NCBI RefSeq assembly: GCF_006542275.1
Contig: NZ_CP041217.1
Span: forward strand, 5,272,501-5,336,500
From: Saccharibacillus brassicae
GTDB lineage: Bacteria; Bacillota; Bacilli; Paenibacillales; Paenibacillaceae
Direction of reading: 5' to 3'
Length of the DNA: 64,000 nucleotides
The notes under the pieces are model-generated. The model made no database searches and had not been told where the DNA came from. It worked only from the letters and a program-made list of their open reading frames with translations. The position numbers and the translations under genes were made by a program. Each line of letters opens with the position of its first letter. Within the stretch, counting starts at the first letter, position 1. This document shows, one piece after another, positions 25,928 through 35,037 of the stretch.

Positions 25928-26857
25928 ATGACAACTTCATCCACGCGTTCCCGCCGTGTCGTCGTGATTGGCACGGGCGACGTGGGAGCCACGACAGCCT
26001 ACACGCTTCTGCTTAGGCAGCGGATGACCGAGCTGGTTCTGATCGACGTTAACAAGGAGCTTGCCCTGGGGCAGGCGCTCGACATGAATCACGGGCTGCC
26101 GTTCGTCGGCGGCGTCAAAGTCTGGGCCGGCGACTATTCCGACTGCAAAGACGCGGCCGTCGTCATCATCGCGGCCGGCGCGGCGCAGCGTCCGGGCGAG
26201 AACCGGATCGATCTGCTCAACCGCAACGCGGGCATCTTCGACCAGATCATCGGCAATATCGTCAAATACAACGATAACGGCATCATTCTCGTCGCGACGA
26301 ATCCGGTCGATATTCTCTCGTACGTCTCGTACAAGAAAAGCGGCTGGCCGGCTCACCGCGTCATCGGTTCGGGCACGCTGCTCGACAGCGCGCGCTTCCG
26401 CTACCTGATCGGCAAGCAGAAGAACCTGGACCCGCGCAGCATTCACGCCCATATTATCGGCGAGCACGGCGATTCGGAACTTCCGGTCTGGAGCATGGCG
26501 AACGTCGCCGGCGCGGATCTCAACTTGTCGACCGGTGATCAGGACCAGATCTTCGACAACACGAAGAATGCCGCCTACGAGATCATCAACGCCAAAGGCT
26601 CGACGTACTACGCGATCGCGCTGGCGCTTGACCGGATCGTGACGGCGATTTTGCAAAACGAAAGCTCCGTGCTGAACGTCTCGACGCTGCTGGACAACTA
26701 CCACGGCATCTCCGACGTCTACCTCGGCCTCCCGTGCGTCGTCGACGCTTCCGGCGTGCGCGAGCATCTGGAAATCCCGATGAACGACAAGGAACTGGAA
26801 CTGCTCAACGCTTCGGCGAACAAGCTCAAATCGGAAATTGCCAAGGTCAATCTGTAA
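25928..26857 (+). CDS. ldh: L-lactate dehydrogenase
   Basis: 309 residues. NAD motif GTGDVG (15-20), aspartate D40 after beta-2 (VLIDVN), R88 in AAQRPGENR, D153 and R156 in LDSARFR, and catalytic H180 in IIGEHGDSE. Q87 before R88 on the mobile loop is the lactate-dehydrogenase residue, where malate dehydrogenases have Arg. It reduces pyruvate to L-lactate with NADH in the cytoplasm. ATG 25928 has GGAGTG upstream. It is divergent from lrgAB and ends at a strong terminator. Confidence 0.92.
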   Translation: MTTSSTRSRRVVVIGTGDVGATTAYTLLLRQRMTELVLIDVNKELALGQALDMNHGLPFVGGVKVWAGDYSDCKDAAVVIIAAGAAQRPGENRIDLLNRNAGIFDQIIGNIVKYNDNGIILVATNPVDILSYVSYKKSGWPAHRVIGSGTLLDSARFRYLIGKQKNLDPRSIHAHIIGEHGDSELPVWSMANVAGADLNLSTGDQDQIFDNTKNAAYEIINAKGSTYYAIALALDRIVTAILQNESSVLNVSTLLDNYHGISDVYLGLPCVVDASGVREHLEIPMNDKELELLNASANKLKSEIAKVNL

Positions 26858-26954
26858 ACCGTTTTCGGAAAGGGGCCGGCACGTCTGCTACCGATCAAAA
26901 GCCCGGCTCTTCTTAATCCCGTCCGCCGGGACGCCGAGGTCCGCTATCCATGAC

Positions 26955-26993
26955 CGAAAAACCCGATTCTCCTTATGGAGAATCGGGTTTTTC
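26955..26993. terminator. Strong bidirectional terminator
   Basis: An 18-bp perfect stem from CGAAAAACCCGATTCTCC to its complement with a TTAT loop; A-tract and T-tract within the stem serve both strands. It separates ldh from the convergent unknown gene. Confidence 0.85.
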
Positions 26994-26997
26994 GACG

Positions 26998-28116
26998 TTA
27001 CAAGCGAACCGGTTCGGCCCGCAGCAGTTCGCCGGACACGGCTTCGCACACGAATTCGCTCTCTTCGACCCACATCAGCGAAGCCTGCTTGATGTCGCCG
27101 GTGCCGGTGCCCGTGCCGCCGTCGCCGAGCGCGTAATACGGCAGAACCCGAATCTGCCCCCGCAGCTTGTTCCACGCTTCGGCCGGGGACAGCCGCGGCT
27201 TGGCGAACACTTCGGCGAACCGTTCGCTGCGGACGCGGCGAAAATGCAGTTCGTCCGAAGCGGCGGATAACCGTCCGGTCCGTCGCTCGACGTACAGGTC
27301 GAGGCAGGCGCCGAGCACGGGCAGCCCGTTCACGAGCCGATACAGGCGGACATGCACGAATCCGCCGGCCAGCGGACGGAACGACGAGCGTTCCCGCCCC
27401 GCGAGAAAAGCCCAGCGGTACGCCCGCGGCCGGGCGCCGCGCAGCAAATAATCGAGCACGGCCGCGCGCACGCGCCGCATCTCGTCGCGCTCAAGCGGCA
27501 GCGGCTGTTCCGGCCGCCGCGAATCCGCGGGCGGAATCGACGCCTGCGGCGGCCGGATCGGCGCCGCGGGACTGCGCTTCGGCGGGGCCGATCCCCGCAG
27601 GTCGATCCATTCCCACGGGCCGAGCCGTTCGCTCTGCCCGATCCGCTGCCCGGTCCGGTCGTAGGCGCGCGGCGGGAACAGATAGAACGGCCGGACACCC
27701 GAAGCATCCAGCGAATAGGCGCCGCGCAGGCACGAAGCTTCTTCGGGCGGCCCGATCGGCTCCGGCGGCGGACCGGCGGCCGCGTCCGGGTCGTCGAACC
27801 GGCAGGGCGCCCAATCCGTCTGCAGGTCGCGGAACTCGCCGGAGACCGCGATCCGCAGAAACAGGCGCGGTCCGCGGTAAAAAGGAATGCCGCCCCGCTG
27901 CCGGGCATACTCCAGCAGCATCTCGTCGTTGTCGAGCTCCAGCGCCCGGACCGGCATCAGTTCGTCCGGCTCGATATCCGGCCGGACGCGCGCGATCGCT
28001 TCGAGCGCAATCGCCGCGTAATGCGATTTTTCCCGTTCGGACAAAAAGCGTACGCCTCCGCCCGACATTTCGGTGCGAACTCCCGATAGCGGGTCGCGGC
28101 TGCCGCGCGTGCTCAA
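26998..28116 (-). CDS. Unknown protein with C-terminal YcdB/PepSY-like region
   Basis: 372 residues with no signal peptide. It is Arg/Pro-rich in the middle (about 120-215). The last ~140 residues (AYRWAFLAGRERSSF ... SPAEAWNKLRGQIRVLPYYAL ... LMWVEESEFVCEAVSGELL) resemble the repeat found in YcdB/YPEB-type domains. The start is a TTG at 28116 with GGAGGAGGAGA 7-8 nt upstream. It follows the DUF3900 gene by 21 bp, so the two form an operon. I do not assign a function. Confidence 0.62.
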   Translation of the reverse strand: MSTRGSRDPLSGVRTEMSGGGVRFLSEREKSHYAAIALEAIARVRPDIEPDELMPVRALELDNDEMLLEYARQRGGIPFYRGPRLFLRIAVSGEFRDLQTDWAPCRFDDPDAAAGPPPEPIGPPEEASCLRGAYSLDASGVRPFYLFPPRAYDRTGQRIGQSERLGPWEWIDLRGSAPPKRSPAAPIRPPQASIPPADSRRPEQPLPLERDEMRRVRAAVLDYLLRGARPRAYRWAFLAGRERSSFRPLAGGFVHVRLYRLVNGLPVLGACLDLYVERRTGRLSAASDELHFRRVRSERFAEVFAKPRLSPAEAWNKLRGQIRVLPYYALGDGGTGTGTGDIKQASLMWVEESEFVCEAVSGELLRAEPVRL

Positions 28117-28137
28117 AGGCGTCTCCTCCTCCGGATG

Positions 28138-29229
28138 TTAGTAAGGCAGACCGTCGCCGGGCTCGTCCCTGCGTTCGAGCAGACGCTTGGCCACCGCCTC
28201 GAAATCGTCGGGCTGAAGCAGTTCGATCGGCGAATGGCCTTTGTCGAACGTAAACGATTCCCCTTCCAGAATGACCGCGTAACGGCCGTTCAGGCGCGTG
28301 ATATGCACGCCGTAGCCGAAATCGGCCAGCAGGCCTTTGATCTGCGTATTGCCAAGCTTGAAGCGCACTTCGATGTCCGGCTGGAACTCGGTAATCCGTT
28401 CCACCGTCTCCATGACCTGCTCCGGTTCCCATTTGCCCTGAATGTCCCGCTTGTCGCTTGCGGTCCACAATTCCAGGTCGTGCTCCTCGCGCTGGCGTTC
28501 TTCGCTCGTCTCGTCGGGCCATTTCTCTTCGACGTAAGTCTGCACGAATTCCATGACGCGTTCGTTCACGATCTCCGGCATGGACTGCTCGTAGACGACA
28601 AATTTCAGGAAGTCTTCGAAGTAGCGGGCATGCGAAGGCTGGTGGATCTTCAGCTCCCATTCTTCGGTCATGCCCGCTTCCGGCATATGCGGATACATGA
28701 TCGACTTGATGCTTTTGGTGCTGATCGCCATTTCGACTTCGTCGATCAGGTTCTGCTCGTCCGAGATACGCGCGATCTTGTTCTCGAAATCGCATTTCAT
28801 GACAAAAATGAACGGATCGTCGGAATGCGTCGTCATTTTGGCCCGGGTGAGGACCAGCGCGCCGCCCCGTACCGAACCGGTATCCAGATAATTGCGCACC
28901 AGATCGTCGCAGGCGTTTTTGAAATCTTCTTTGCCGTCCGCGGTTCGCATCCGGTTGAGCATGTTGAAGTTCGGATTGCTGTCCAGTTCGTAGCCCGGCT
29001 CCACAATAAACGTGCCGATTTTGGTCGGCGCCTGCTCGGTCAGCGGATTTTTCTCCACTTTTCGTTTGGCGATGCGGGAAAATTCGCTATCCAAAAACTT
29101 TTTGACCGGACTGTCTTCGTAATCGTAGTCGTCCAGGGTCTGATAATGTTTGTACCCTCGCGCTCCCTGGCCTTCGCGGCCTTCCACCTGGATGACGAAG
29201 AAAGATAAATACTCGATATCGAAACGCAT
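28138..29229 (-). CDS. DUF3900 domain protein
   Basis: 363 residues. The N-terminus RFDIEYLSFFVIQVEG and blocks such as KIGTFIVEPGYELDSNPNFNM, RGGALVLTRAKM and KIHQPSHARYFEDFLKFV match the DUF3900 family of Bacillus and Paenibacillus (with the DUF3898-type C-terminal half). The protein is cytoplasmic, of unknown function. Structural similarity to the nucleoid-associated NdpA/YejK group is a guess I cannot test here. AAGGGG lies about 12 nt before ATG 29229. Confidence 0.78.
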   Translation of the reverse strand: MRFDIEYLSFFVIQVEGREGQGARGYKHYQTLDDYDYEDSPVKKFLDSEFSRIAKRKVEKNPLTEQAPTKIGTFIVEPGYELDSNPNFNMLNRMRTADGKEDFKNACDDLVRNYLDTGSVRGGALVLTRAKMTTHSDDPFIFVMKCDFENKIARISDEQNLIDEVEMAISTKSIKSIMYPHMPEAGMTEEWELKIHQPSHARYFEDFLKFVVYEQSMPEIVNERVMEFVQTYVEEKWPDETSEERQREEHDLELWTASDKRDIQGKWEPEQVMETVERITEFQPDIEVRFKLGNTQIKGLLADFGYGVHITRLNGRYAVILEGESFTFDKGHSPIELLQPDDFEAVAKRLLERRDEPGDGLPY

Positions 29230-29345
29230 TTCTGTTTAGACCCCTTTTGCTGCCGACCCGCCTGTGCGGAATCGGCCAGCCTGGATTGGCTGCCGCGCCT
29301 GCCGGAAGATGCTGCCCGATCCGGCGGCGAACGGCCCGTCTGCCT

Positions 29346-29374
29346 ACGATAGCATGCCCGGAGCAAATGAACAA
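29346..29374 (-). promoter_or_regulatory. Candidate promoter of the DUF3900 operon
   Basis: On the minus strand -35 TTGTTC (29374-29369), 17-nt spacer, -10 TATCGT (29351-29346), about 115 nt before the start codon. The 29230-29575 interval holds this and the terminator below, and no gene. Confidence 0.45.
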
Positions 29375-29453
29375 TCGGAATCGGCCGGGAAAATGCGCTG
29401 TTTTCGCCGAATATCACGCTTACTCCGGGCCAGGCGGCCCACCTTTTTTTTCG

Positions 29454-29494
29454 TCAAAAAAAACGCGGCCCGCCATGTTCGGCGCAACCGCGTT
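29454..29494 (-). terminator. Terminator of the 120-aa protein gene
   Basis: On the minus strand AACGCGG ... CCGCGTT with an inner GCGCC/GGCG pairing, followed by a run of eight T. Confidence 0.75.
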
Positions 29495-29575
29495 ATGCTG
29501 CATAAGGTCGGACTGTTCGGAAGGTACGGCCGCCCGTTCTTCAGGCGTACGCGCTCCGAATACCTGCCGCCCGTG

Positions 29576-29938
29576 TTACTTGCCCTGGCGCTGCTGCATA
29601 AATTCCAGCCCTTTTTGCAGCAGTTCCTGCATCGAGCCGAACTTCGTATTGGCATTGACCTTTTCGTCCAGTTCCTGCGGAGGCACGTTTTGCAGATCGT
29701 TGGCGTTCGTGCCGCCGATCCCGAATTTTTGCAGCATTTCGGCCGCGGATTTGAACGGCGTATGCTGCTGCAAAAATTCGGAGTTCAGCAGTTGGTCGAG
29801 CGGAAGCTTCTGCAGCAGCTCGCCGAGCGGAAGTTTGTTCAGCATCTCCGACAATCCGCCCAGACCGCCCGCGCCCTGGCCTCCGCTTCCCTGCAGTTTG
29901 CCCAGCATGTCTCCGAGTCCTCCAAGATTGAATCCCAT
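29576..29938 (-). CDS. Small Gly/Leu/Gln-rich protein of unknown function
   Basis: 120 residues. The N-terminal third is glycine-rich with GL repeats (GGLGDMLGKLQGSGGQ); the remainder is amphipathic helix with repeated MLxKLPL/LLQKLPL units. No signal peptide. GAGGAGG precedes ATG 29938. It lies 31 bp downstream of the recombinase gene on the same strand and could be co-transcribed. Not recognised. Confidence 0.62.
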   Translation of the reverse strand: MGFNLGGLGDMLGKLQGSGGQGAGGLGGLSEMLNKLPLGELLQKLPLDQLLNSEFLQQHTPFKSAAEMLQKFGIGGTNANDLQNVPPQELDEKVNANTKFGSMQELLQKGLEFMQQRQGK

Positions 29939-29969
29939 AATAATAGCCTCCTCTTATAGTTCGTACTTG

Positions 29970-30920
29970 TTACGAACCTTTACCCGGATTCGGCGGCAGC
30001 TTAACATCGAGCCGGCTCATCGCTTCTTCCTTCTCGCGATTTGTCACGTGCGTATACACGGTCGTCGTCTGGATCGAGGCATGGCCGAGCATCTCCTGCA
30101 CCGTGCGCAGATCCGCGCCGCGGCGCAGCAGCATGGTCGCGAACGAATGGCGCAGCTTGTGGCTGGAATACGGGATACGCTGGTTCGGCTCCAGATCCTG
30201 CTGGAAACGGTCGAATGTGTCGGCGGCCAGCTGCTGGATCGCGCGGATCGACATCCGGCGCCCTTTTTGCGAGACAAAAAGGGCTTCCTCGCGTTCCGTC
30301 CACGGCGAGAGGCGCTGCGCGATCGCTTCTTCCAGCATTCCGCCGACCGCTTCGGGCACGGGCAGCGTCCGCCATTTGCGCCCTTTGCCGAACACCTGGA
30401 GCGTCCGCCGCTCGGCGTTGTAATGGGACACGTTCAGCGCATGCACTTCGCCGACCCGCAGTCCCATATAAGCCATGAGCAGGAAAATCGCCAGATTGCG
30501 CCCGCGGTATTTGCCTTCGACCGCTTCGAGAAATTCCGCGATCTGCCGCTCGTCCATATAGACGGGAGCCCGGTTCGTTTCCGTTTTCGCTTTTTTGATG
30601 CCGAACGCCGGGTTCTGATCGAGCAGCTCCAGCTCGATCAGCGCTTTGAAAAAGCACTGCACCGCGGCATGTTTCCGGTTGCGCGTCGCGTCTCCCGCTC
30701 CTTCGCGCCGCGCGTTGGACAGGAACGACATGACATGGATTTTTTTTACCGTGTCCAGCTCCCGTTCCTTCAACGCAATCAGAAAATGCCGGACGTCGCT
30801 GAGGTAGTTTTTTTGCGTATAGTCGGTATAGCCCGCGTCCTGCATCCAGATGAGGAAAGCTTCCAAATACTCGGCATAGCTCTCGCACGCTTCGTCGTCG
30901 GGAATACGTATGGTCGTCAT
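29970..30920 (-). CDS. Tyrosine recombinase (XerC/XerD-like)
   Basis: 316 residues. The N-terminal SAM-like core-binding domain (about 12-105) precedes a catalytic domain with the full active-site set: R155 in GLRVGEVHAL, K179 or K182 in GKGRKWR, H254 and R257 in HKLRHSFATML, H280 in LGHASIQTT and nucleophile Y289 in VYTHV. Size and motifs fit Xer-type recombinases (CodV/RipX group) as well as integrases of this size. The start is ATG 30920 (GGAG about 10 nt upstream). The 5' end faces a dif-like site at 31134-31161, the first of five in the following 16 kb, which suggests that it acts on them. Whether it is the housekeeping Xer or a dedicated enzyme is not decidable here. Confidence 0.84.
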   Translation of the reverse strand: MTTIRIPDDEACESYAEYLEAFLIWMQDAGYTDYTQKNYLSDVRHFLIALKERELDTVKKIHVMSFLSNARREGAGDATRNRKHAAVQCFFKALIELELLDQNPAFGIKKAKTETNRAPVYMDERQIAEFLEAVEGKYRGRNLAIFLLMAYMGLRVGEVHALNVSHYNAERRTLQVFGKGRKWRTLPVPEAVGGMLEEAIAQRLSPWTEREEALFVSQKGRRMSIRAIQQLAADTFDRFQQDLEPNQRIPYSSHKLRHSFATMLLRRGADLRTVQEMLGHASIQTTTVYTHVTNREKEEAMSRLDVKLPPNPGKGS

Positions 30921-31133
30921 GTGCAATTCGCTCCGTTCTCTGAATCAAAGTCTGTTTACCGCTGTTTCTTCTATTATACAAGCAATGCGTGCGGGGATGC
31001 GACGGAAGTCGGCCGCAAGTTTAATTCGGAACTCAAGCAACGATCTCTGCCTGTGAAGCGTTCATGCTAATAGATGTATATAAATGGGATTTGTTGGAGC
31101 TTGATAGCGGATAAAAAAATAGATTATTTTAAC

Positions 31134-31161
31134 TAGTGACATATTAATTATTATGTAAACT
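31134..31161 (+). other. dif-like Xer recombination site A
   Basis: 28 bp in the 11+6+11 layout of dif: left arm TAGTGACATAT, centre TAATTA, right arm TTATGTAAACT. The right arm is identical to that of the Bacillus subtilis dif site as I remember it; the left arm is degenerate. It lies between the recombinase start and the ribosome site of the PQQ-repeat gene, so it also overlaps that gene's likely transcription start. Confidence 0.62.
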
Positions 31162-31179
31162 ATGAAAGGAGAACCGCTC

Positions 31180-32442
31180 ATGAATATTTCGCAAAAAGTC
31201 ATTTGGGGACTGCTCGCTTCCGCGCTGCTTATTCCGGGGCAGGCCGTGCCGATCGAGCTCGGCTTGTCTTCCGGCGGCGCCGCATCGACTCCGGTCGGGG
31301 AGCCTAAGCCTTCTGTCCCTTTGGAAACCGGCGATCCCGTCCGGACGCTTCGCCCCGTCTGGACCGCCGCCGTCGATTTCGATGCCGAAGATCCGGAGTC
31401 GTCTTTTGGAGCGCAAACGTCCGAAGGGTTGATTTATTCCGTCTCGCAGGGACGGATACGCGCTGTCGAGGCGTCCAATGGCCGTCTCCGGTGGACGTCC
31501 GCCCACAAGACGATCTGCAATCCGGCGATCGGCAGCGGCATGCTGTCCTATATGGACGAGGCGGGCCGTATTGTGCGGCTGGAAGCTTCGACCGGCAACA
31601 TACTGTCTATCATCAAGGCCGACGGCCTTCCCCCTGCGGGCCGGGTCCGTCTGTCGATCGCAGCCGGTCAAGTGTATGCCGCCGACGCCGAGCACTTCCG
31701 CGTCTATGCAGGGCGGACAGGACGGCTGGTCTGGAAAATCCCCGCCCGACCGGACACCTCGTATCCGAAACTGCAAGGCGTCCATAACGGCGTGGCGATC
31801 GTGTCCGTCGAGACGAGCGGCGCAATTCTGGCGACCCGATACGAAGGGTACGATGTCGCCTCCGGTCGGCGTGTGTGGGAATTGATCGGCAGTCATGGCG
31901 ATCTGCTCGCTGTTCGCAAAGGGCATTTCTATGCCCGCAGCCTCCTGCCGGGTACCGAACGGTACGACGGTTCCGCCGTCATCGACCAAGTGGATATTCG
32001 CAGCGGCAAACTATTGTCTTCGCTGGAATACCGTTCCGCTGCGATCTCAACGCCCGCGATCGCGGGTCAGATACTGATCGGGAACGATCGGCTGTATGCG
32101 ATCGTCTCCGGCCTCTCCGGCCCGGGTCAGCCGACAGGTCAAGGCGCGATCGGCCGTTTCGAGTTGGGGCAGCCCGAAACGCCGGTTCCGCTTCTCGAAT
32201 ACGGGAACGGCCGATCGCCTGTCAGGCTGGACCTGATCGGTTCCCAAGCCTATGCGGCGCAGGCGAACGGGAACGTCTACTTGATCGATCTTCGGTCTTC
32301 CCGTACCTTAGGCGTTGTCGAGACCAGCAGCTCCACGTTCGGGCCGGTGCTGTCGGCAGGCGGGATGACCCTCATCCAGGCGGAAGGGAAACTGATCGCG
32401 GTCGAACGCCCTGAAATGAACGGGTATGTTTCACAAAATTAA
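31180..32442 (+). CDS. Exported PQQ-like beta-propeller protein
   Basis: 420 residues with a Sec signal peptide (hydrophobic 9-22, likely cleavage near GQAVP). The mature part shows repeated blades of the PQQ/outer-membrane-assembly-factor type: LIYSVSQGRIRAVEASNGRLRW, YAADAEHFRVYAGRTGRLVWKI, VASGRRVWEL, YLIDLRSSRTLG. PQQ binding itself is not implied; such propellers usually bind partners or ligands outside the cell. AAAGGAG precedes ATG 31180; an ATG at 31162 lies before the ribosome site and inside the edge of site A, and is rejected. Confidence 0.75.
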   Translation: MNISQKVIWGLLASALLIPGQAVPIELGLSSGGAASTPVGEPKPSVPLETGDPVRTLRPVWTAAVDFDAEDPESSFGAQTSEGLIYSVSQGRIRAVEASNGRLRWTSAHKTICNPAIGSGMLSYMDEAGRIVRLEASTGNILSIIKADGLPPAGRVRLSIAAGQVYAADAEHFRVYAGRTGRLVWKIPARPDTSYPKLQGVHNGVAIVSVETSGAILATRYEGYDVASGRRVWELIGSHGDLLAVRKGHFYARSLLPGTERYDGSAVIDQVDIRSGKLLSSLEYRSAAISTPAIAGQILIGNDRLYAIVSGLSGPGQPTGQGAIGRFELGQPETPVPLLEYGNGRSPVRLDLIGSQAYAAQANGNVYLIDLRSSRTLGVVETSSSTFGPVLSAGGMTLIQAEGKLIAVERPEMNGYVSQN

Positions 32443-32577
32443 ATTTTGTGGTATATAGTCGAAGTGGGCCTCACCCGGAATACATAGCGATCGCCCACCT
32501 GTTACGGGATATGAGTTTTCCTAAGTTTCTCCCAATTTGCGAAGGTGCCAAACGGTACCGAAAGGAGCCCGATTTCC

Positions 32578-33525
32578 ATGACCGATGCCAAAAAGCCCGT
32601 GCTTGAACCTGCCGCTCAGCAGTTTGCCGACGACAACGCGAAGCCTCCTTTCTTGTCCGACCTCGGACCGGAAAAAGGCCGTGAGACCGTAGACGAAGTG
32701 CAAGCCGGCGACGTGTACAAACCGGATGTCGAGCTTGAAGACAAAAGCATTCCCGGCGGTCCAAAAGGCGAGGTGTCGATCCGCGTCCTGCGTCCGAAAG
32801 GCTCGACCGGCCCGCTTCCCGTGCTGCTCTATATCCACGGAGCCGGTTGGGTGTTCGGCAACGCGCATACGCATGACCGCTTGATCCGCGAACTTGCGGT
32901 CGGCGCGGAAGTGGCGGTCGTCTTCCCGAATTACAGCCTGTCCCCGGAAAATAAATACCCGGTCGCGATCGAAGAGATCTACGCGGTGCTGGAATGGATC
33001 TCCGCGCAGGGAGAAGCCGAAGGCTTCGACACGTCGAAGCTGTACGTGGGCGGCGACAGCGTCGGCGGCAACATGACCGCGGCGATCACGCTGATGACCA
33101 AAGAACGCGGCGGCCCGGCGATTGCCAAGCAGCTGCTGTTCTATCCGGTCACGGACGCTTCGTTCGAGACGGAATCGTACAACCAGTTCGCGGAAGGCTA
33201 CTTCCTGATGAAGGACGGCATGAAATGGTTCTGGGATCAGTACACGACCGATCCGGACGAACGCAACCAGATCACGGCCTCCCCGCTGCGCGCCACGACC
33301 GAGCAGCTGCAAGGTCTGCCGGAAGCGCTTGTCATTACCGGCGAAGCCGACGTGCTGCGCGACGAAGGCGAAGCGTACGCCAACAAGCTGCGCGAAGCCG
33401 GCGTTCCGGTCACGGCCGCCCGCTTCCAGGGCATCATCCACGACTTCGTGATGCTGAACACGCTCGCGGAGACGAATGCCAAGAAGGGCGCCATGCTGCT
33501 GGCGAACGCCTGGTTGAAAGGCTGA
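32578..33525 (+). CDS. Alpha/beta hydrolase, acetyl-esterase (HSL/GDXG) type
   Basis: 315 residues. The oxyanion-hole motif appears as YIHGAGWVFG (a variant of HGGG), the nucleophile elbow is GGDSVGGN, and the C-terminal acid and histidine fit RDEGEAYANKL and GIIHDF. These are hormone-sensitive-lipase-like esterases that act on small acyl esters. GAAAGGAG precedes ATG 32578. The 135-bp upstream region contains GTGGGC/GCCCAC and GGTGCC/GGTACC inverted repeats of unclear meaning. Confidence 0.82.
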   Translation: MTDAKKPVLEPAAQQFADDNAKPPFLSDLGPEKGRETVDEVQAGDVYKPDVELEDKSIPGGPKGEVSIRVLRPKGSTGPLPVLLYIHGAGWVFGNAHTHDRLIRELAVGAEVAVVFPNYSLSPENKYPVAIEEIYAVLEWISAQGEAEGFDTSKLYVGGDSVGGNMTAAITLMTKERGGPAIAKQLLFYPVTDASFETESYNQFAEGYFLMKDGMKWFWDQYTTDPDERNQITASPLRATTEQLQGLPEALVITGEADVLRDEGEAYANKLREAGVPVTAARFQGIIHDFVMLNTLAETNAKKGAMLLANAWLKG

Positions 33526-33548
33526 TCCTTTCTCGCCTATACACAGTA

Positions 33549-33580
33549 AAAAGAGCCGCTCGATCAGAGCGGCTCTTTTA
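33549..33580. terminator. Bidirectional terminator
   Basis: AAAAGAGCCGCT pairs with AGCGGCTCTTTT around CGATCAG, between the esterase (+) and the DUF4179 anti-sigma gene (-). Confidence 0.8.
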
Positions 33581-33588
33581 TTTGCGTT

Positions 33589-35037
33589 TTACTCTGATGC
33601 AGCGGGGATCGCTTTTGGGCGCCCCGGTATGGCTTTGTCCCATTCGAGCGGAATTTCGACAGATTCAAACTTCGGCTGTTTCGAAGTTGTGGCCGCAAAC
33701 CCGGTGAGTTCGTCCGGGTCCATCGGTGGGAAGATTGCTTCGAATAAAAGCTCGTTTTTGGATATACGCTGCGGATTGTAATAAGCGACGTAGTCGCCAT
33801 CCGTTTTTGAAGAATTGAAATATGGAAACCATGTCTGTACGTTGAGATCGCTGTATTTCAATTGTACAACCGTTCGTTCCTTCTGGAAATCGATATTCGT
33901 CAGCGTCATCGTTTCTCCGTCGAAGCCGGTCAGTGTGATCGGTGTTTTACCTTCAAAAGGCTGGGTAGCGGTGCCTGTATTCGTATCGTCCATCGTTTGG
34001 GATTCGAAGATATGAAGTTTGAGCGAAGAAGGCTTGGGATTGGTAGGTACAAAAGGATCAAGCACCTCCACCCATTGTACGCTTCCTTCTTCAAAATCGT
34101 CTCCCGTCATCCACTGCTGATAGAAACGGGTATCGACATCGTCGTAATACATAATACCTTTCGTGGAAATCTGGCCCGTAGCTTTCTGAGCCATCCGAAT
34201 CAGGTTGAAAGTCGGGCCGGAGGAAACCTCGGTCAAAGTAAATGCATTTCCTTCATAAGTGAAAGAGGTTCCCGGATAAAAGGTTGAAGTCAGCTTATCC
34301 GTTTTGGCCGAAGATAGAGGGATCTTGGCTTCCCACTTTCCGTTTTTCGTAGCAAGCCGGCTGACTTTCAGGTCTACGCTGAGGGCTGTCGGCCCGTTAT
34401 ATGATTTAAACATGTAGGTAAGGGTACCTGCGAATCGATGACTGCCCAAAAAGGTCTTCGAACGGGTAGAACTCTGATCCCATTCTTTGCCGTCCGCAGA
34501 AGTCTTCAATTTATAGTCGAATGAAGCATTTTTCTCGTTCAAGTCCGCACCGCCGCTTTGATCGTCGACCACATAATCGATCATGACCCGACCACCATCA
34601 TAGTATGCTTTAACCAGTGTCAGCGTGACGTCCTGATCTTTCAATACGATATTCAACGGAGTCGACAGTTTTTCGATTTGTTCATCTACCACGCGTCTAC
34701 CCGTAGTCGGTGCATAAATATCGCGCAGTTCCCGGAATTTTATGTCCGACACGTCTGAAACGGCAGGCATCGGCTTGGAGGAGTCGAGCAGCCGAATACC
34801 GAAGATGGCTGCCGCCGCAAGCAGCAGAACCGCGACAACCGCAAACACTCTCCTGAATCGACTGCCTGATCCGGATTCTTTGACTTGTCTCATTTGTTTA
34901 AGTTCTCCTTCCCAGACGGACTCAAACGAGAGATCAGTTGTTAGGTTCGCAATCGTTCCGGAACCTTCATGCTTCAAACGCTGCGCCAGTTCCTGTTTCT
35001 GAATATCGTGTTCGACCGTTCTGTTGTCGCGGATCAT
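33589..35037 (-). CDS. DUF4179-type membrane anti-sigma factor
   Basis: 482 residues: cytoplasmic N-terminus of about 70 residues, one transmembrane helix (about 73-93: VFAVVAVLLLAAAAIFGIRLL), then an extracytoplasmic region of about 390 residues with a DUF4179 domain and a beta-rich C-terminal domain. It overlaps the preceding ECF sigma gene by 4 nt (ATGA), with GGAGG before the ATG at 35037. This is the standard layout of a sigma/anti-sigma pair in Paenibacillus. The longer open frame running into the sigma gene is spurious. Confidence 0.75.
   Translation of the reverse strand: MIRDNRTVEHDIQKQELAQRLKHEGSGTIANLTTDLSFESVWEGELKQMRQVKESGSGSRFRRVFAVVAVLLLAAAAIFGIRLLDSSKPMPAVSDVSDIKFRELRDIYAPTTGRRVVDEQIEKLSTPLNIVLKDQDVTLTLVKAYYDGGRVMIDYVVDDQSGGADLNEKNASFDYKLKTSADGKEWDQSSTRSKTFLGSHRFAGTLTYMFKSYNGPTALSVDLKVSRLATKNGKWEAKIPLSSAKTDKLTSTFYPGTSFTYEGNAFTLTEVSSGPTFNLIRMAQKATGQISTKGIMYYDDVDTRFYQQWMTGDDFEEGSVQWVEVLDPFVPTNPKPSSLKLHIFESQTMDDTNTGTATQPFEGKTPITLTGFDGETMTLTNIDFQKERTVVQLKYSDLNVQTWFPYFNSSKTDGDYVAYYNPQRISKNELLFEAIFPPMDPDELTGFAATTSKQPKFESVEIPLEWDKAIPGRPKAIPAASE

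Noticed and set aside
32443-32577. Esterase 5' region as a T-box or riboswitch
   Set aside because: Only two short inverted repeats; no T-box sequence or terminator/antiterminator pair.
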